Source of the DNA: Stomoxys calcitrans
Taxonomy: Eukaryota; Arthropoda; Insecta; Diptera; Muscidae
DNA: 64,000 nucleotides
NCBI RefSeq assembly: GCF_963082655.1
Contig: NC_081554.1
Location: 58,762,756-58,826,755 of the forward strand
Direction of reading: 5' to 3'
This document shows positions 31,558 to 43,339 of the stretch, in pieces. Within the stretch, counting starts at the first letter, position 1; each line of letters opens with the position of its first letter. The position numbers and the translations under genes were made by a program. The notes under the pieces were generated by a model. That model was given only the letters and a program-made list of their open reading frames with translations. It had not been told where the DNA came from and searched no databases.

Positions 31558-34500
31558 ATGATTGTTCAGCGTCAGCTTTTAAAGTTTCTTGCTCAGGCCC
31601 CGAACAGGTAGGCATATTATATAGTTGTTAAAAAGCTATATGGAAAAATTCTCTGGCTTCCAATCTTTAGCTGTATTCCCAACAAATCCTGGGCCACTAT
31701 TGGTGTGCGGTGTTTGCAAACAAAAGAAAATCCTACATCGTCATCATTGGATAGGTCAACAGTAAAGACCTTTACTCTAAGTGATCAAACTAAGAGCGAA
31801 GTGAAACATCATGCAAGCTTAGCCAATTATTGGTGGGATCCTCTAGGTCCCATAAAAGCTTTGCACGCCTTAAACAAACTCAGGTGAGCCGTAAAATGTT
31901 TAAAATTTTAATTTACTTATTAAAGTATCACCATTTCCAGGATACCATTCATATGTGAGGGTCTGAAGAGCCAGCACAAGATATCTTCTGAACTCATTAA
32001 TACAACACAGATGTTAAAAAATCAAAACATTTTGGAAATAGGCTGTGGTGGAGGCATTCTAACCGAGAGCTTGGCCCGCATAGGCTCTTCTGTAACAGCC
32101 TTGGATTTGAGTGAAGATTTAATTGCATTGGCTCGTCATCACTTGGCTTTGGAACAAAACCAAGGGCTAGTTGATCGAGTCCAATACAAAATTGAACCCA
32201 TAGAACACCATGCCAGTTATAGAAAAAATTATTATGATGCTGTAGTTATTTCGGAAGTCTTGGAACATGTGGATGAAAATGATAAAATTGAATTTCTGAG
32301 GGCAAGTGTAGAAACTTTAAAGGTAACTTATACAATACTAAAACCCCGGTTTACACTGCTCATTAAATCCGGATTTAAGGCCCTCGTCAACTGATTTTAT
32401 AAAGGAAAAATTAATAATCGAGCCATTAAATCCGGATTTAGAGATTTTATTAAATTTATTTCTTAATGTTAAATTCTTTACTCCATCTGCTTACAGCCAG
32501 GAGGATCCATGTTCATAACCACATTAAACAAAACCATTTCGATGTGGGTTGTTGGCGTTTTGATAGGTGAATATATTTTACGTGCTATTCCAATTGGAAC
32601 TCATCATTATGGAAAAATGATATCGCCGGAGTATGTTCGACACATTTTAAATACCCGTAAGTAGCATTTAAACCACTTAGGAAAGGCAAAAGTCGGGGGT
32701 TGCCGACTGTATAATACCCTACACCTACCCTATATGTACAAAGTGGGTGCTACATCCAATTTTGAACCAATTTTGATGAAACTCGGCGGATGTTTTCAAA
32801 TGGGTTATTAAAAAATCCGTATCAAATTTCCACCAAAATTGATCAAACTGTAATAACTACGGTTGACAAATGACAACATTATTCCAAATTACCCAAAATC
32901 TGTCGAACATCTATATGATAACCATATCTAAAACCGATTTCGACCAAACTTCTTAAATATTGTGGTAGTCGTCGAGGAAATCTTTGTGAAAAATTTTGAA
33001 AATTTGTTTATTAAATGTCCTTGCTGTGGCTCTAGAAGTGAAAATCGGGCGATATACATATATGGCAGCTATATCTAAATCTGGACCGATTTTAATGAAA
33101 TTCTTCAGTAATGTCGAAAGTCATAAGAAAATCTTTCATGTTAAATTTCGAAAGAATCGGTCAACGAATGAGTAGTTTATTGCAATTTTTCTCAAAATCG
33201 GACGAACTTATACATGGGAGCTATATCTTAATATTGACCGATTTGAAGCAAACTTCTTGGATATTGTAGTAGTCGTTGAGGAAAGCGTTGTACAAAATAT
33301 TAGCAAATTTGGTCAATAAATGCGCTTGCAGTGGCTCTAAAAGTGAAAATCGGGTGATATACATATATGGCAGCTATATCTAGATCTGGACCGATTTCTA
33401 TAAAATTCACCAGTAATGTCGAAAGTCATAAGAAAATCTGCCATGCTAAATTTCGAAAGAATCAGTCAACAAGTGAGCATTTTATTGCAATATTTCTCAA
33501 AATCGGACGAACATATATATGGGAGCTATATCTAGATCTGTACCAATTTCGACCAAACTTTTCAGATATTATGGAAGTCATCGAAGAAAGCGTTGTACAA
33601 AATGTTGACAAAATTGGTCAATAAATGCGCTTGCAGTAGCTCTAAAAGTGAAAATCGGGCGATATACATATATGGCAGCTATATCTAAATCTGAACCGAT
33701 TTCTATGATATTCACCAGTAATGTCGAGAGTCATAAGAAAATCCGCCATGCTAAATATCGAAAGGATCGGTTAACAAATGAACACTTTATTACAATATTT
33801 CTCAAAATCGGACGAACATATATATGGGAACGATATCTAAATCTGAACCGATTTCTAACAAAATTCTTAGATATTGTAGTAATCGTCGAGGAAAGCGTTG
33901 TACAAAATGTCGGCAAGATTGGTGAATAAATACGCTTGCAGTGGCCCTAGAAGTGAAAATCGGACAATATATTTACATATATGGTAACTATATCTAAATC
34001 TGAACCGATTTCTATGAAATCAAGAGAAAATCCTTTCTGCCAAATTTCGAGAGAATCGGTTAACAAATGACCATTTTATTGCATTATTACCGCAAATTGG
34101 ATGTGTGAGAAGTTTGCCCCTGCTCGGTTCATGGGCAAAATTTTACTGTACTCCCAAATGCCTTTCTTTTGAGTCCTATATAACCATTTTTCAAATATTT
34201 CCTGTATATGGGGTAGTTCGGGGATGGGGTGGCCACCCAGACACTTGGCCTTTAAAGTAAATATAAGCTTCGTGCTCTACTTTCAAATACATTTTATATG
34301 AGCCCCATATTGGCATGATTGGTAAATAAGTTCTGTTTTAGGGTGGACTGGACCCCAGGGTCTTTGTCCCAAAAATGAGTATCAATTTCGTTCTCTACTC
34401 CCAAATAGCTTTTACAGAAGTCACATATTGCAATGGTCGGTAAATATGTCCTATTAGGCAGGTATTTTGGGGTGTGGCGACTCCCAAACACATGACTCTT

Positions 34501-36267
34501 CAATTGTATATCAAATTCGTTTTCTTTTCTCAAGCACCTTTCGTTTGAGTCCTATATTGTCGTGATTGGTCTATTTATTCATTTGCCGGGTTTTGGCGTA
34601 TCCCCAAACACTTGGCTCCAAAATTGGATATCAGATTAGTTTTCTACTCTTAATATCTTTCATTTGAGTCCCATATTGTCATAATGGGTCAATGAACCTA
34701 TTTGACGTATTTTTAGAAAAAAAAAAAATAAAAATTTGATACCCATATTTGCTTATCGGCCAACTTTAGATTTTGGTTGGTGTTTTTACGGCATGGGGGA
34801 GAGTCCCCCTTCAGATATCAAAAAATTATATAGCCTATGTTTCCTTCCAGGCCAACCTACACAATCTGTGAAAATTTTAAGAAAATCGGTTTAGCCGTTT
34901 TTAGTCTGCGCAACAAGCAAACAAACCGAGCCCCATATACTCATAATTGGTTAATATGCCCATTTGGCGCGTGGGGGGGGGGGGGCGTATGACCCCATAT
35001 ACTTCATTCTGATTTTGTGTCTTAGATTCGTAATCTACTCCCGAATATCTTTCATTTGAGCCCCATATTGATATGAACGTTCAATTATTCTGCTTGGAGG
35101 AGTTTTGGGGTTAGGGCGACTTCCTGGGTACTTGGGCCCAATTTTTAATACAATATTCCCATTCTACTCTTCAATACCTTGATACCCATACTATCATATT
35201 CACTTAAATGGTCTTAGTTGTCTAAATTTTAAACCTATTCGCACGAAATTTAGTATGAAGTGTTTTATTATCCCCTGCCAAATTTCATCAAAATCGGTTC
35301 AAATTTAGATATAGCTCCCGTACAAAGATATTAGCCGAAGTTGAATCATGGGGCTATTGTTTCTGTAGGTTGAAAACTATAATGGGAATTATATCCAAAG
35401 CTGATCCGATTTTGATAAAATTTGACATAGACTTTAAGTAGGCCCTTATAAAGGTGTAAATCGGGCGAATAATATATATGGGAGCTATATCTAAATCTGA
35501 ACCGATTTTTACCAAAATTGTAGTGTTTGTCTTTGGGCTTAAAAAGAGATACATGCAAATGTTCGTGATGATTGAATAACAACTGCGATCTCCACTTTTG
35601 TTAGAAAAAAACGACAGACTATCAGCACAGAAAGGATATGCGGACAGACGGACATGGCCGAATCAGCAGGAATATCTGAGTTGAACTACAGATTTTATCA
35701 CAGCCACAGTAGTGGCGTACCCTGCACCACTACTGTTTAGTGGTTCTCTAATCGATTTCATATAAGATACTTAACTGGTTTCTCTAGAAAGCACTACATC
35801 TAATTTTGAACGTCATTACGACTCGGGTTATCGTTAACCGGTCGCCATAATAACTCGTATTTTGCTTATTGAGTCGGAGGGTGTGTGTTTCAAAAAACAC
35901 TTTTTTGTATTTTGGGACACTCATATATAAATATTGACGAAAATTCTGGGGGGCTACAGATTCTCTGGGGTGATTAAGTCCCCAACCACCCGGGACCCTT
36001 AGCTACACCAATGGTTGTAACATATTGTAACGCTAATAATAGCCATTATTAGCCCTCCCCCCCCCCCACCCAAGCCCCTAGCTACGCCATTGGTTGTAAC
36101 ACATTGTAACGCTAATAATACACTAATTAATTTGTTTTTTTGTTTTGTTTTCAGTGAACTGTGATACTGTACTCGTAAAAGGTAGCTCATATAATTTTTT
36201 GCGTAACTATTGGAGTTGGACAAATACTACGTCACTGTTTTATGCCCTGCATGCTGTAAAAAAATAA
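31558..36267 (+). CDS. Coq3: Coq3 copy B, ubiquinone O-methyltransferase, 5 exons
   Basis: Same enzyme family and exon plan as copy A: 31558-31607, 31671-31883, 31941-32322, 32497-32656 and 36155-36267, with identical phases, giving 305 residues. The start MIVQRQLLKFLAQAPNR is a good mitochondrial presequence (basic, no acidic residue), better than that of copy A. SAM motif EIGCGGG, TALDLSED, SEVLEHVDEND, PGGSMFITTLNKTISMW and the ending YALHAVKK are all present. Exons 3 to 5 are roughly 75-85% identical to copy A by eye; exons 1 and 2 differ more. The extra two codons in exon 3 (VDENDKIEF against VDDKLGF) keep the frame. Intron 4 is 3.5 kb of repeats. Nothing suggests a pseudogene. Confidence 0.92.
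32348..32442 (-). mobile_element. Single fold-back MITE in Coq3-B intron 3
   Basis: About 95 bp with ATTAAATCCGGATTTA near both ends and GTTTACACTGCTC outside the first. It matches one unit of the array at 29812-30520 in inverse orientation. It lies 26 nt after the exon 3 donor. Confidence 0.75.
32690..34085 (+). repeat. Roughly 152-bp tandem element in Coq3-B intron 4
   Basis: Two alternating unit types give a 305-bp higher-order period (TATGGCAGCTATATCT at 33061, 33366, 33672). Units contain GTCATAAGAAAATC, CAAAATCGGACGAACATATA and GAGGAAAGCGTTGTACAAAA. The frames at 33367-33929 are repeat translation. Confidence 0.8.
34086..35225 (-). repeat. SINE tail joined to about 128-bp units
   Basis: 34084-34133 is the SINE 3' segment (GTGTGAGAAGTTTGCCCCTG). 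It runs straight into minus-oriented 128-bp units (CATTTGAGCCCCATATTG, CTTGGCTCCAAAATTGGATA). The same junction occurs at 52355-52440. An 11-13 base G run lies near 34974. Confidence 0.7.
35226..35760. repeat. Remnant of a roughly 154-bp element
   Basis: Units with ATGGGAGCTATATCTAAATC and AAATCGGTTCAAATTTAG are followed by an end with GGACAGACGGACATGG and CCTGCACCACTACTG. Intron 4 of Coq3-B. Confidence 0.6.
35761..36154. other. End of Coq3-B intron 4, with a 45-bp direct repeat
   Basis: A segment with TAGCTACRCCAWTGGTTGTA is present twice (35998-36041 and 36080-36122), separated by a C-rich stretch. It ends at the acceptor TGTTTTCAG (36154). Confidence 0.65.
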
Positions 36268-36324
36268 CCTCTTGTCAATTGTAAGAAATTATGGAGGTGG
36301 ATAATCAACTGGTTAATGAAGTAC

Positions 36325-36330
36325 AATAAA
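36325..36330 (+). terminator. Likely poly(A) signal of Coq3-B
   Basis: AATAAA 58 nt after the stop, with a second AATAAA at 36353-36358. Confidence 0.55.
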
Positions 36331-36359
36331 AAATTATAATTTATATAATGTGCAATAAA

Positions 36360-36650
36360 TTTTTATTATACAAAATATTACGAACCTTTAATAAATTCAA
36401 ATTAATTTTTTTTTCAGATGTTAATGTTATAAAATAATATTATTTGTTAATAATCGTGACGAATAATCTGAATCGGTACACAGAAAGAAAAAATTTCCTG
36501 ATATTGATGATTTTGTCATAACATTTCATAACATTAATGAGAATTTTAATAAGATTTAAGAAAAAATTTCATAAAATTAATAATAATTTCTATTATATTC
36601 ATGAAACCCTGTTCTACTGTCTATGAAGGTTTTCATTACATTTATAAACA
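36360..36650. other. 3' flank of Coq3-B
   Basis: The first 100 bp align with the flank of copy A (see 23490). The rest is AT-rich with repeated ATTTCATAA motifs. Confidence 0.5.
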
Positions 36651-38055
36651 AGTAAAAGCGTGCTAAGTACGGCCGGGCCGAATTTTGGGAATCCACCTCC
36701 ATGGATTCTCCTAAAATCGGTTTATAAGTGAGCTATATCAGGTTATAAACCGATTTAGACCGTACTTGGCACAGTTGTTGAGAGTCATAGCAGAACTCTA
36801 TTTGCAAAATTTTAGTCAAATCGGACAAAAATTGCGGCTTGTAAGGGCTCAAGAAGTCAAATCGGAAAATTGGTTTATATGGGAGCTATATCAGGTTATA
36901 GACCGATTAAGACTCTAATTGGCACAGTTGCAGGAAGTCATAACAGAACACCACATGCAAAATTGTTGTTTAGAGTCATAGCAGAACACTATGTGCAAAA
37001 TTTCAGCCAAATCGGACAAAAATTGCGGAGGAGTCAAATCGGGAAATCGGTTTATATGGGAGCTATATCAGGTTATAGACCGATTAAGACGGTAATTGGC
37101 ACAGTTGTAGGAAGACATAACAGAACACCACTAGACAAAATTTCAGCCAAATCGGACACACATTGCGGTTTGCAAGGGCTCAAGAAGTCAAATCGGAAAA
37201 TCGGTTTAAATGGAAGCTATATCAGGTTATAGACCGATTTAGACAGTACTTGGTACAGTTGTTGGAAGGCACAAAGAAACACTATGTGCACAATTTCGGC
37301 TTGTAAGGGCTCAAGAAGTCAAATCGGGAAATCGGTTAGTATGGGAGCTATATCAGGTTATAGACCGATTTGGACGGTTTTTGGCACAGTGGTTAGAAGT
37401 CACAACGAAACACTATGTACACAATTTCATCCAAATCGGAAAAAATTGAGGTATCCAGGGCCTCAAGAAGTCAAATCGTTAGATCGGTTTATATGGGAGC
37501 TATATCAGGTTAAAGATTGATTTGGACGGTACTTGAGAGAGTTGTTGGAAGTCATAACAAAACACTTTGTAGAAATTTTCAGCCAAATCGGATGAAAAAT
37601 TAGGCTTCCAGGGGCTCAAAGAAGTCAAATCGGAAGATCGATTTATATGGGAGCTATATCAGGTTTTTTACCAATTTGGACGTTTCTCGGTACAGTAGTT
37701 AAAAGTCATAACAGAACACTATGTTCTTAATTTCAGCCAAATCGGATCAAAATTGAGGCGTCCAGGGGCTTAAGAAGTCAAATCATGAGATTGGTTTATA
37801 TGGGAGCTATATCTAAATCTGAACCCATATGGGCCATTTGCAATCCCCAACAAACTTCTTCAATATTAAGTATCTGGGCAAAATTTCAAGCGGCTAGCTT
37901 TACCCGTTCGACCGCTATCGTGATGTTGGACGGACATGGCTAGAATGTCGAGACGATCCAGAATATATATACTTTAAGGGGTTCCAGATCAATATTTCGA
38001 AGTGTTACAAAGGGAATGACTAGATTAGTATACCCCCATCTTATGGTGGTGGCTA
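36651..38055 (+). repeat. Complete roughly 154-bp tandem element
   Basis: 5' start AACAAGTAAAAGCGTGCTAA then GTACGGCCGGGCCGAA; six or seven units (TATCAGGTTATAGACCGATT at about 36890, 37067, 37221, 37352, with periods of 131 to 177); end with GCTAGCTTTACCCGTTCG, GGAATGACTAGATTAGTATA and CCCCATCTTATGGTGG. It therefore shows both ends of this repeat class. Frames inside are not genes. Confidence 0.85.
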
Positions 38056-38059
38056 TAAA

Positions 38060-39395
38060 ACGAACAAGAAAAAGCGTGCTAAGTTCGCCAAGGCCGTATC
38101 TTATATACCGTCCACCATGGATCGCAAACAAAGGATAAAAGAACAGAATTGCTATGCTATTCAAGGTATGGTCCGTTTTAGACCATAATTGAATTTAATT
38201 TTGGAGACCAAAGTAGAATTCATTGGGTAAAATTTTAGCCAATTCGAACGAGAATTGTGCCCTTTGGGGGCTCAAGAAGTAAAATAGGGCGATCGATTTA
38301 TGTGGGAGCTGTATCAGGTTATTGACCGATTCAGACCATATTTAACACATGTTGAAGGTCATGGGAGATGCAGTGGTACAATTTTCAGCCAAATCGGATA
38401 AGAATTGCGTCCTCTAGAGGCTCAAGAATTCGAGATAGCAGATCGGTTTATATGACAGCTATATCAAAACATGGACCGATATGCCCCATTTACAATCCCA
38501 ACCGACCTACTCTACTAAAAAGTGTTTGTGCAAAATTTCAGGCGCCTAGCTTTACTCCTTCGAAAGTTAGTGCGGACAAAAATTGCGGCTTATAAGAACT
38601 CAAGAAGTCAAATCGGGAGATCGCTTTATATGAGAACTATATCAGGTTATAGAACAACTTAGACCCAACTAGGCAGATTTGTTGGAAGTCATAACAAAAC
38701 TCTACATACTAAATTTCAGCCAAATCGGACAAAAATTGGGGCTTGTAAGGGCTAAAGAAGTCAAACCGCGAGATCGGTTTTTACGAGGGCTATATCAGGT
38801 TATTGACCGATTTGGACAGTACTAAGTACAATTATTGAAAGTAATAACAGAACACTACATGCAAAATTTCAAGAAGTCAAATCGGAAGATCGGTTTATAT
38901 GGGGGCTATATCAGGTTATTGACCGATTTGGACCGTACTATGCACAATTATTAGAAGTCACAACAGAACATTACATGCAAAATTTCAGCCAAATCGAACA
39001 ATTTTTGTGGCTTCCAGGAGCTCAAGAAGTTAAATCGTGAGATCGGTTTATATGGAAGCTATATCAGGTTCTAGACCGATTCGGACCGTAGTTGACACAG
39101 TTGTTGGAAGTCAAAACGGAACACAACAAGCAAAATTTCAGCCAAATCGGATGAAAATTGCAGCTTCCTGGAGGTCAATAAGTCAAATCTGGAGATCGGC
39201 TTATATGGGAGCTATATCTAAATCTCAACCAATATGGCAAATTTGCCATCCCCAACGATCTACATCGATACTAAGTATCTGTGCACAATATTTATATATA
39301 TGTATATACTTTATGGGGTCTTAAACGAATATTTCGAGGTATAACAAACGGAATGAATAGATTAGTATACCTCCATCCTATGGTGGTGAGTATAA
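38060..39395 (+). repeat. Second roughly 154-bp tandem element
   Basis: It starts AAAAAGCGTGCTAAGTTCG, then TATACCGTCCACCATGGATC, units as before, and the end AATATTTCGAGGTATAACAA, GGAATGAATAGATTAG. It lies 5 bp from the previous element in the same orientation. Confidence 0.85.
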
Positions 39396-40300
39396 AAAAG
39401 ATATTGTGCCACTGTTACCTTTTTTTGTGTAAATTTTGATGGTCTATCAATGGCTTCGCTTTGCATATGTACCAAGTTTTTACTCTCAAATTCCCCATAC
39501 AGGCGATAGTCTTTTCGGGTGCTCCTAGAACATAAAAATGTGTTATTATATTATCGAATTCTATGAAATATCTCGTTTCCTCAGATTTATTTCATGTTGG
39601 AAAACTTTGTTTGGCACAAAAAACACTATATTAACCACAGTACTTACATTTTGCACTTTTCACTTCACTGCAAAGTTAAAAACACCCAATAGCTTTAAGA
39701 TTTTACGTAGAATGAATGACGCAGAAATCTAACGGTGCATGTTGTACATTGTTGTAATGTAAAACATGCATGTTGGTATGCGTGTGTGTGCGTGCGCTTT
39801 TTCATTATTTCTTTTGCACACAAGTAAGCATGTGTGCAAAAACGTAAACAAACAAACAAACGAGAAATAATCACAAAATGCTGAACCTCTTTCAAGTTGT
39901 CCAGTAAGTAGTTTACTTGAACTTGACTTGGAAAATTCCCCCATCACTTTTTAATAAATGGGACAATTTTCATTGTATACCTATGTGAATATATTTCAAT
40001 AACATACTTTTTATGTTTAAGGTAAAAATTATAATATTTTAAAAATTTACTTGACAATTTTCATTGTATACCCATGTGGACATACCTTTTATTTTATGGT
40101 AAAAATTATTGATATTATAAAATTTTTTTTTTACATGTATGAAACAAATTTCTTCTTCCCTTGTTCTTCCGAATGAAAGTGTTGGTTCTTCCTGTCTGGG
40201 TAAACCATTCAAATAACTTGTTGATATGTGTGTATTTTTACACAGTTTACTACGATTTGCTATGTCAATTCCGCCGTATAACTCAACAGAAATTCATTCT
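39396..40300. other. Intergenic, small tandem duplication
   Basis: No gene. A segment with GACAATTTTCATTGTATACC and GGTAAAAATTAT is duplicated in tandem (about 39960-40050 and 40052-40125). 39778-39806 is GT/GC-rich. Confidence 0.6.
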
Positions 40301-41830
40301 ACACCGATATGAACGAATTACTTCATAGTCTCAGGACGTCGAACGTACGACAACCAGAAGAAGCGGACTGGTCGGGCTTCAAGGACCAAATCGAAGGTGT
40401 ATTCCGATGACAACACGGCATGGGATAACTATGAACTCAGCTGCTCCATATACATAGTAGTTGCAAATGCAGTCGTGGAGAATCATCGGGTTGAATGTCT
40501 CAGTGAGATGACAAAGCGAGTTATTAGCGCCATAACGTTTCCGTAGCGATCATTCCTATGGACCGGAACAAGCTTTGTTCGCATATTGAGCTTAACGAGG
40601 ATCGCCACTTCCACATAAGATCAAATTTTACCCTACCCAAGTCTTAAGTTTAGCAAGTGAATTTGATGAACTGTGCCGAACCAACCCTAGCAGCCCAAAG
40701 ATAAATGAATTTAACCAGGATACTAACAAAATTGCTCGGTGTACACAAGCGAAAAAGATGAAGCATAACAGAAGCTGCAATACAGACACACATTCCAATA
40801 AACTTCGGTCGACAATAAGATCTCTCAACGACCCGCCGATAGCCTTTAATAGGCAATAAACTCCCGACTCGAAACGGGTTGCAGGCCTTTTTGACAAACA
40901 TTCCTCTGGGATCTGGAGACATTTTTCAGGAATCATAACCTAGCAATCTCCCCCGACAAAATCACCAGCAACACTGTTCACCACCTGGAAGAGTGATGCG
41001 AAAGAAGTGCTCAAGGTCATGGTCGCTGAACAACGAATTCTGAATGTAAAACATCCAAAGGCAAAAAAAAACAACAAGGCCTTAACTGTTCAGCCGGCAG
41101 CACTTAGGGATTGGACAAAGACTATTAACAACCTGTGTTATAAGGTGACTGCCCAACGGGTGCACAGCGATTGTTGTTGTTGTAGCAGTGTTGTACACTG
41201 AGGCGTCAGACCTTGCCGATGAAGGAATCCATCGGGTCAATCCGGTACGAACAACAAGCTGCCATGGGATAGTAATACAACCGGCTGCTGCGATAGTGAA
41301 CAGCTTCATTGTGGGCCACGGCGGTGGTGAAATCTGCAAACCTATCAAAATTGCCATTAAGAACCATCAACAGATGACAAACATTGACCATCCACACGAG
41401 AAGACCAAAATCCTTAAGTTATGTTACATTGTGAACTTCTACCTAAACCAAATTTCTTAAGTTTCCACCAGAGGAATTCAACGAATTGGAACCCCCTTCT
41501 CAGGGATAAGAATATTTGGATGTTTGAAGGCTCAACGCGGGCTCGCATAACATCTACTATGATGCTGTTATCATTACTAATGACGAAAAAGCTCGGAAGA
41601 CCGCAACTACTCTGGCCCAATTGAGATCCGGATGGTTTACCAAAGTGAATTCGTATCGTTCGAGGTTAGACTATACTATCCCAGATATTCGCCCTACATG
41701 CAACACAGGACCCCATAAAATGAATATGCTGTTTACATACCCAGCGAAACGAACAAACTTAACTGCCGTGTCAGGCCCCAAATAGAGCATAGGTAGAGTT
41801 TGAACAGCGTCGTAGATATTACCCCACCTG
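40301..41830 (+). mobile_element. Degraded LINE, related to LINE-E
   Basis: Plus-strand broken frames read SLNDPPIAFNRQ and GLFDKHSSG (40815-40910, the region before reverse transcriptase) and, at 41610-41720, QLRSGWFTKVNSYRSRLD with PTCNTGPH. The last is the C-terminal motif of LINE-E (LAQLRS...NSYRARID...CNQGPHDT). Internal stops are frequent and the reverse transcriptase core is missing. A (GTT)n-headed repeat at 41172 interrupts it. Confidence 0.6.
41172..41330 (-). repeat. (CAA)n-tailed repeat, copy 1
   Basis: Plus-strand TTGTTGTTGTTGTAGCAGTG, then TACACTGAGGCG, CCTTGCCGATGAAGG and CCATCGGGTCAATCCGGTAC. Near-identical sequence at 59472 and, inverted, at 62960-63055. Probably the 3' end of a LINE read on the minus strand. 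Confidence 0.65.
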
Positions 41831-42239
41831 GGAAACTCCCAGTTTATGGTAAAATAAGTAATTTTGATGTCTGATTGTTTAAATACTATATTTTTTTAGT
41901 AAAGTAAATTCAAAACTAATTAGTTATATTAACTAACATTATATGTATGTACATTTTCGGGTCAGTTCTTGATCTACATTTCAACTAAGCCACTTGAGAT
42001 TATGAATCAAACATAGTCCCATAATTAATAGCGTGTGGTGAAGAATATTGTTGGTTTTAATTAATTTTCTTTTACGATAATAAAATATGATATTTTAACA
42101 TATTATTGTCCCATAGTCGTTTCCAAGGGTCGAAAAGGAAGGATAAACTAAAATATGTAATGGTTACAAGTTAAACATTTTTAAGTCTAAATGAAAACTA
42201 AAGCGCTTAACGAACAATGTGACTTTTAAAAACTAAATA
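41831..42239. other. 3' side of the MPP6 gene
   Basis: AT-rich, no gene. It probably includes the 3' untranslated region of the minus-strand gene. Confidence 0.5.
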
Positions 42240-42794
42240 CTAATTATCATCTGCATCTTTGGGTTTCATAAATTTCCCTTTGTTGTTGTTGTTGTCCCCT
42301 TTCATCCTCTTCGCCGATCCATGATGTGAATTGTTCTTGGACTCTCTGCCATCATTTATGTGCCTTTTGTTGCCATTAACCTTTTTGTACTTATTAAATT
42401 TATTTTCCATTGTTCTCCCTGGCCCTGCCGTCGGCATGGTCTTGTTGACATGATAGAATTTAGCCATATCCTCCGTTGATACTTCAGCAGGTTGATCTTT
42501 GCGTTCAGCACCTGCCTTTTCCTCTCTTTCCAATTCTAAAAGTCGTTCAATTTCAGGATTCATACCACGAAAGCTTAGGCGGCCCTCAATCAGATTCTCG
42601 CAATGTACAAAACTTGGTTCAATTATAAAGTTTGATTTACTATTTAACATTCGTTCGGTAATTTCATTGGAATACATTTCACGTCCTTCGGCAGCTTCAA
42701 TTTCTTTGTCAACTTTTGCTTTGGTACGCTGCATAAATTTCATTTCCAATATGCCCTTGGAGAGTCGTGGTTTATTGCCTTGTCTATGTGCCAT
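42240..42794 (-). CDS. Mpp6: MPP6 / M-phase phosphoprotein 6 homologue
   Basis: Nuclear RNA exosome cofactor; in other organisms it helps dock the MTR4 helicase and is needed for 5.8S rRNA 3' processing. The 184-residue frame is intact and unspliced. The N-terminal family motif LSKGILEMKFMQRTK is at residues 11-25. The middle motif SFVHCENLIEGRLSFRGMNP is near residues 61-80, followed by an acidic E-rich helix. The C-terminal third is basic and N/K/H-rich (KRHINDGRESKNNSHH, GDNNNNKGK) and looks disordered, consistent with RNA or nucleolar association. The start is the first in-frame ATG after an A-rich leader. No close neighbour on the same strand. Identification by motif is firm. Confidence 0.92.
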   Translation of the reverse strand: MAHRQGNKPRLSKGILEMKFMQRTKAKVDKEIEAAEGREMYSNEITERMLNSKSNFIIEPSFVHCENLIEGRLSFRGMNPEIERLLELEREEKAGAERKDQPAEVSTEDMAKFYHVNKTMPTAGPGRTMENKFNKYKKVNGNKRHINDGRESKNNSHHGSAKRMKGDNNNNKGKFMKPKDADDN

Positions 42795-43068
42795 TTTTCA
42801 ATTTTTCTTTTTTTTAATTATTTAAAAATAACTAAGAGTTTTTAGATTTTACACAAAATCTATCAGATAATGCGGTTCGCGTGGTACTTGAGGATAGTAT
42901 ATCAAAACAAAAAAGAGAACAAAGATCACAGAGCCGAACAACATCAACGGCTGCGTGTGTCTTCACTTTTGTTAATTCAAGGTAGATTAAAAACTTGATG
43001 TCCAACAAATACAACTCTGATTACCGTATCCAGGCAGACCTTGGTACAATAAGAAGGTTAACTCACAA
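42795..43068. other. 5' flank of the MPP6 gene
   Basis: Short upstream region. No promoter motif recognised apart from T/A-rich sequence. Confidence 0.4.
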
Positions 43069-43332
43069 GGCAGATTTAAAATATTTGGTCTCACGCGAAC
43101 AGCTGTTAACAGCCGGCCAGGTTTGACGGTATTAAGATGGCAGATTTTTGTTTCCTTTTTTTTGTTATCTTCTTTTTCGCATATTCTCTGCTTATGTACG
43201 TATACACACGCACACAAATTTCTTTGTGTTTGTTGACATAACGTCGATCAGCTTGAAGACAAGATGGTAGATTGCATCATATGATTTGTGGTTGTTGTAC
43301 AAATGAGACCACCTTTAATTGTTGCGCCATGG
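43069..43332 (-). repeat. Inner MITE-like repeat, copy 2 (full length, inverted)
   Basis: Reverse complement of 4866-5136. GGTCTCACGCGAACAGCTGT at 43087 and GAGACCACCTTTAATTG at 43305 are the two ends. Spacing and centre are the same, including the ACACGCACACAAATTTC stretch. Confidence 0.75.
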
Positions 43333-43339
43333 TAAAAAA

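Noticed and set aside
34974..34986. G run as a regulatory G-quadruplex
   Set aside because: A single run cannot form an intramolecular quadruplex, and it lies in array DNA.
36870..37520. Two open frames of 78-120 codons with repeated peptides
   Set aside because: Within a roughly 154-bp tandem element; same peptide in other copies.
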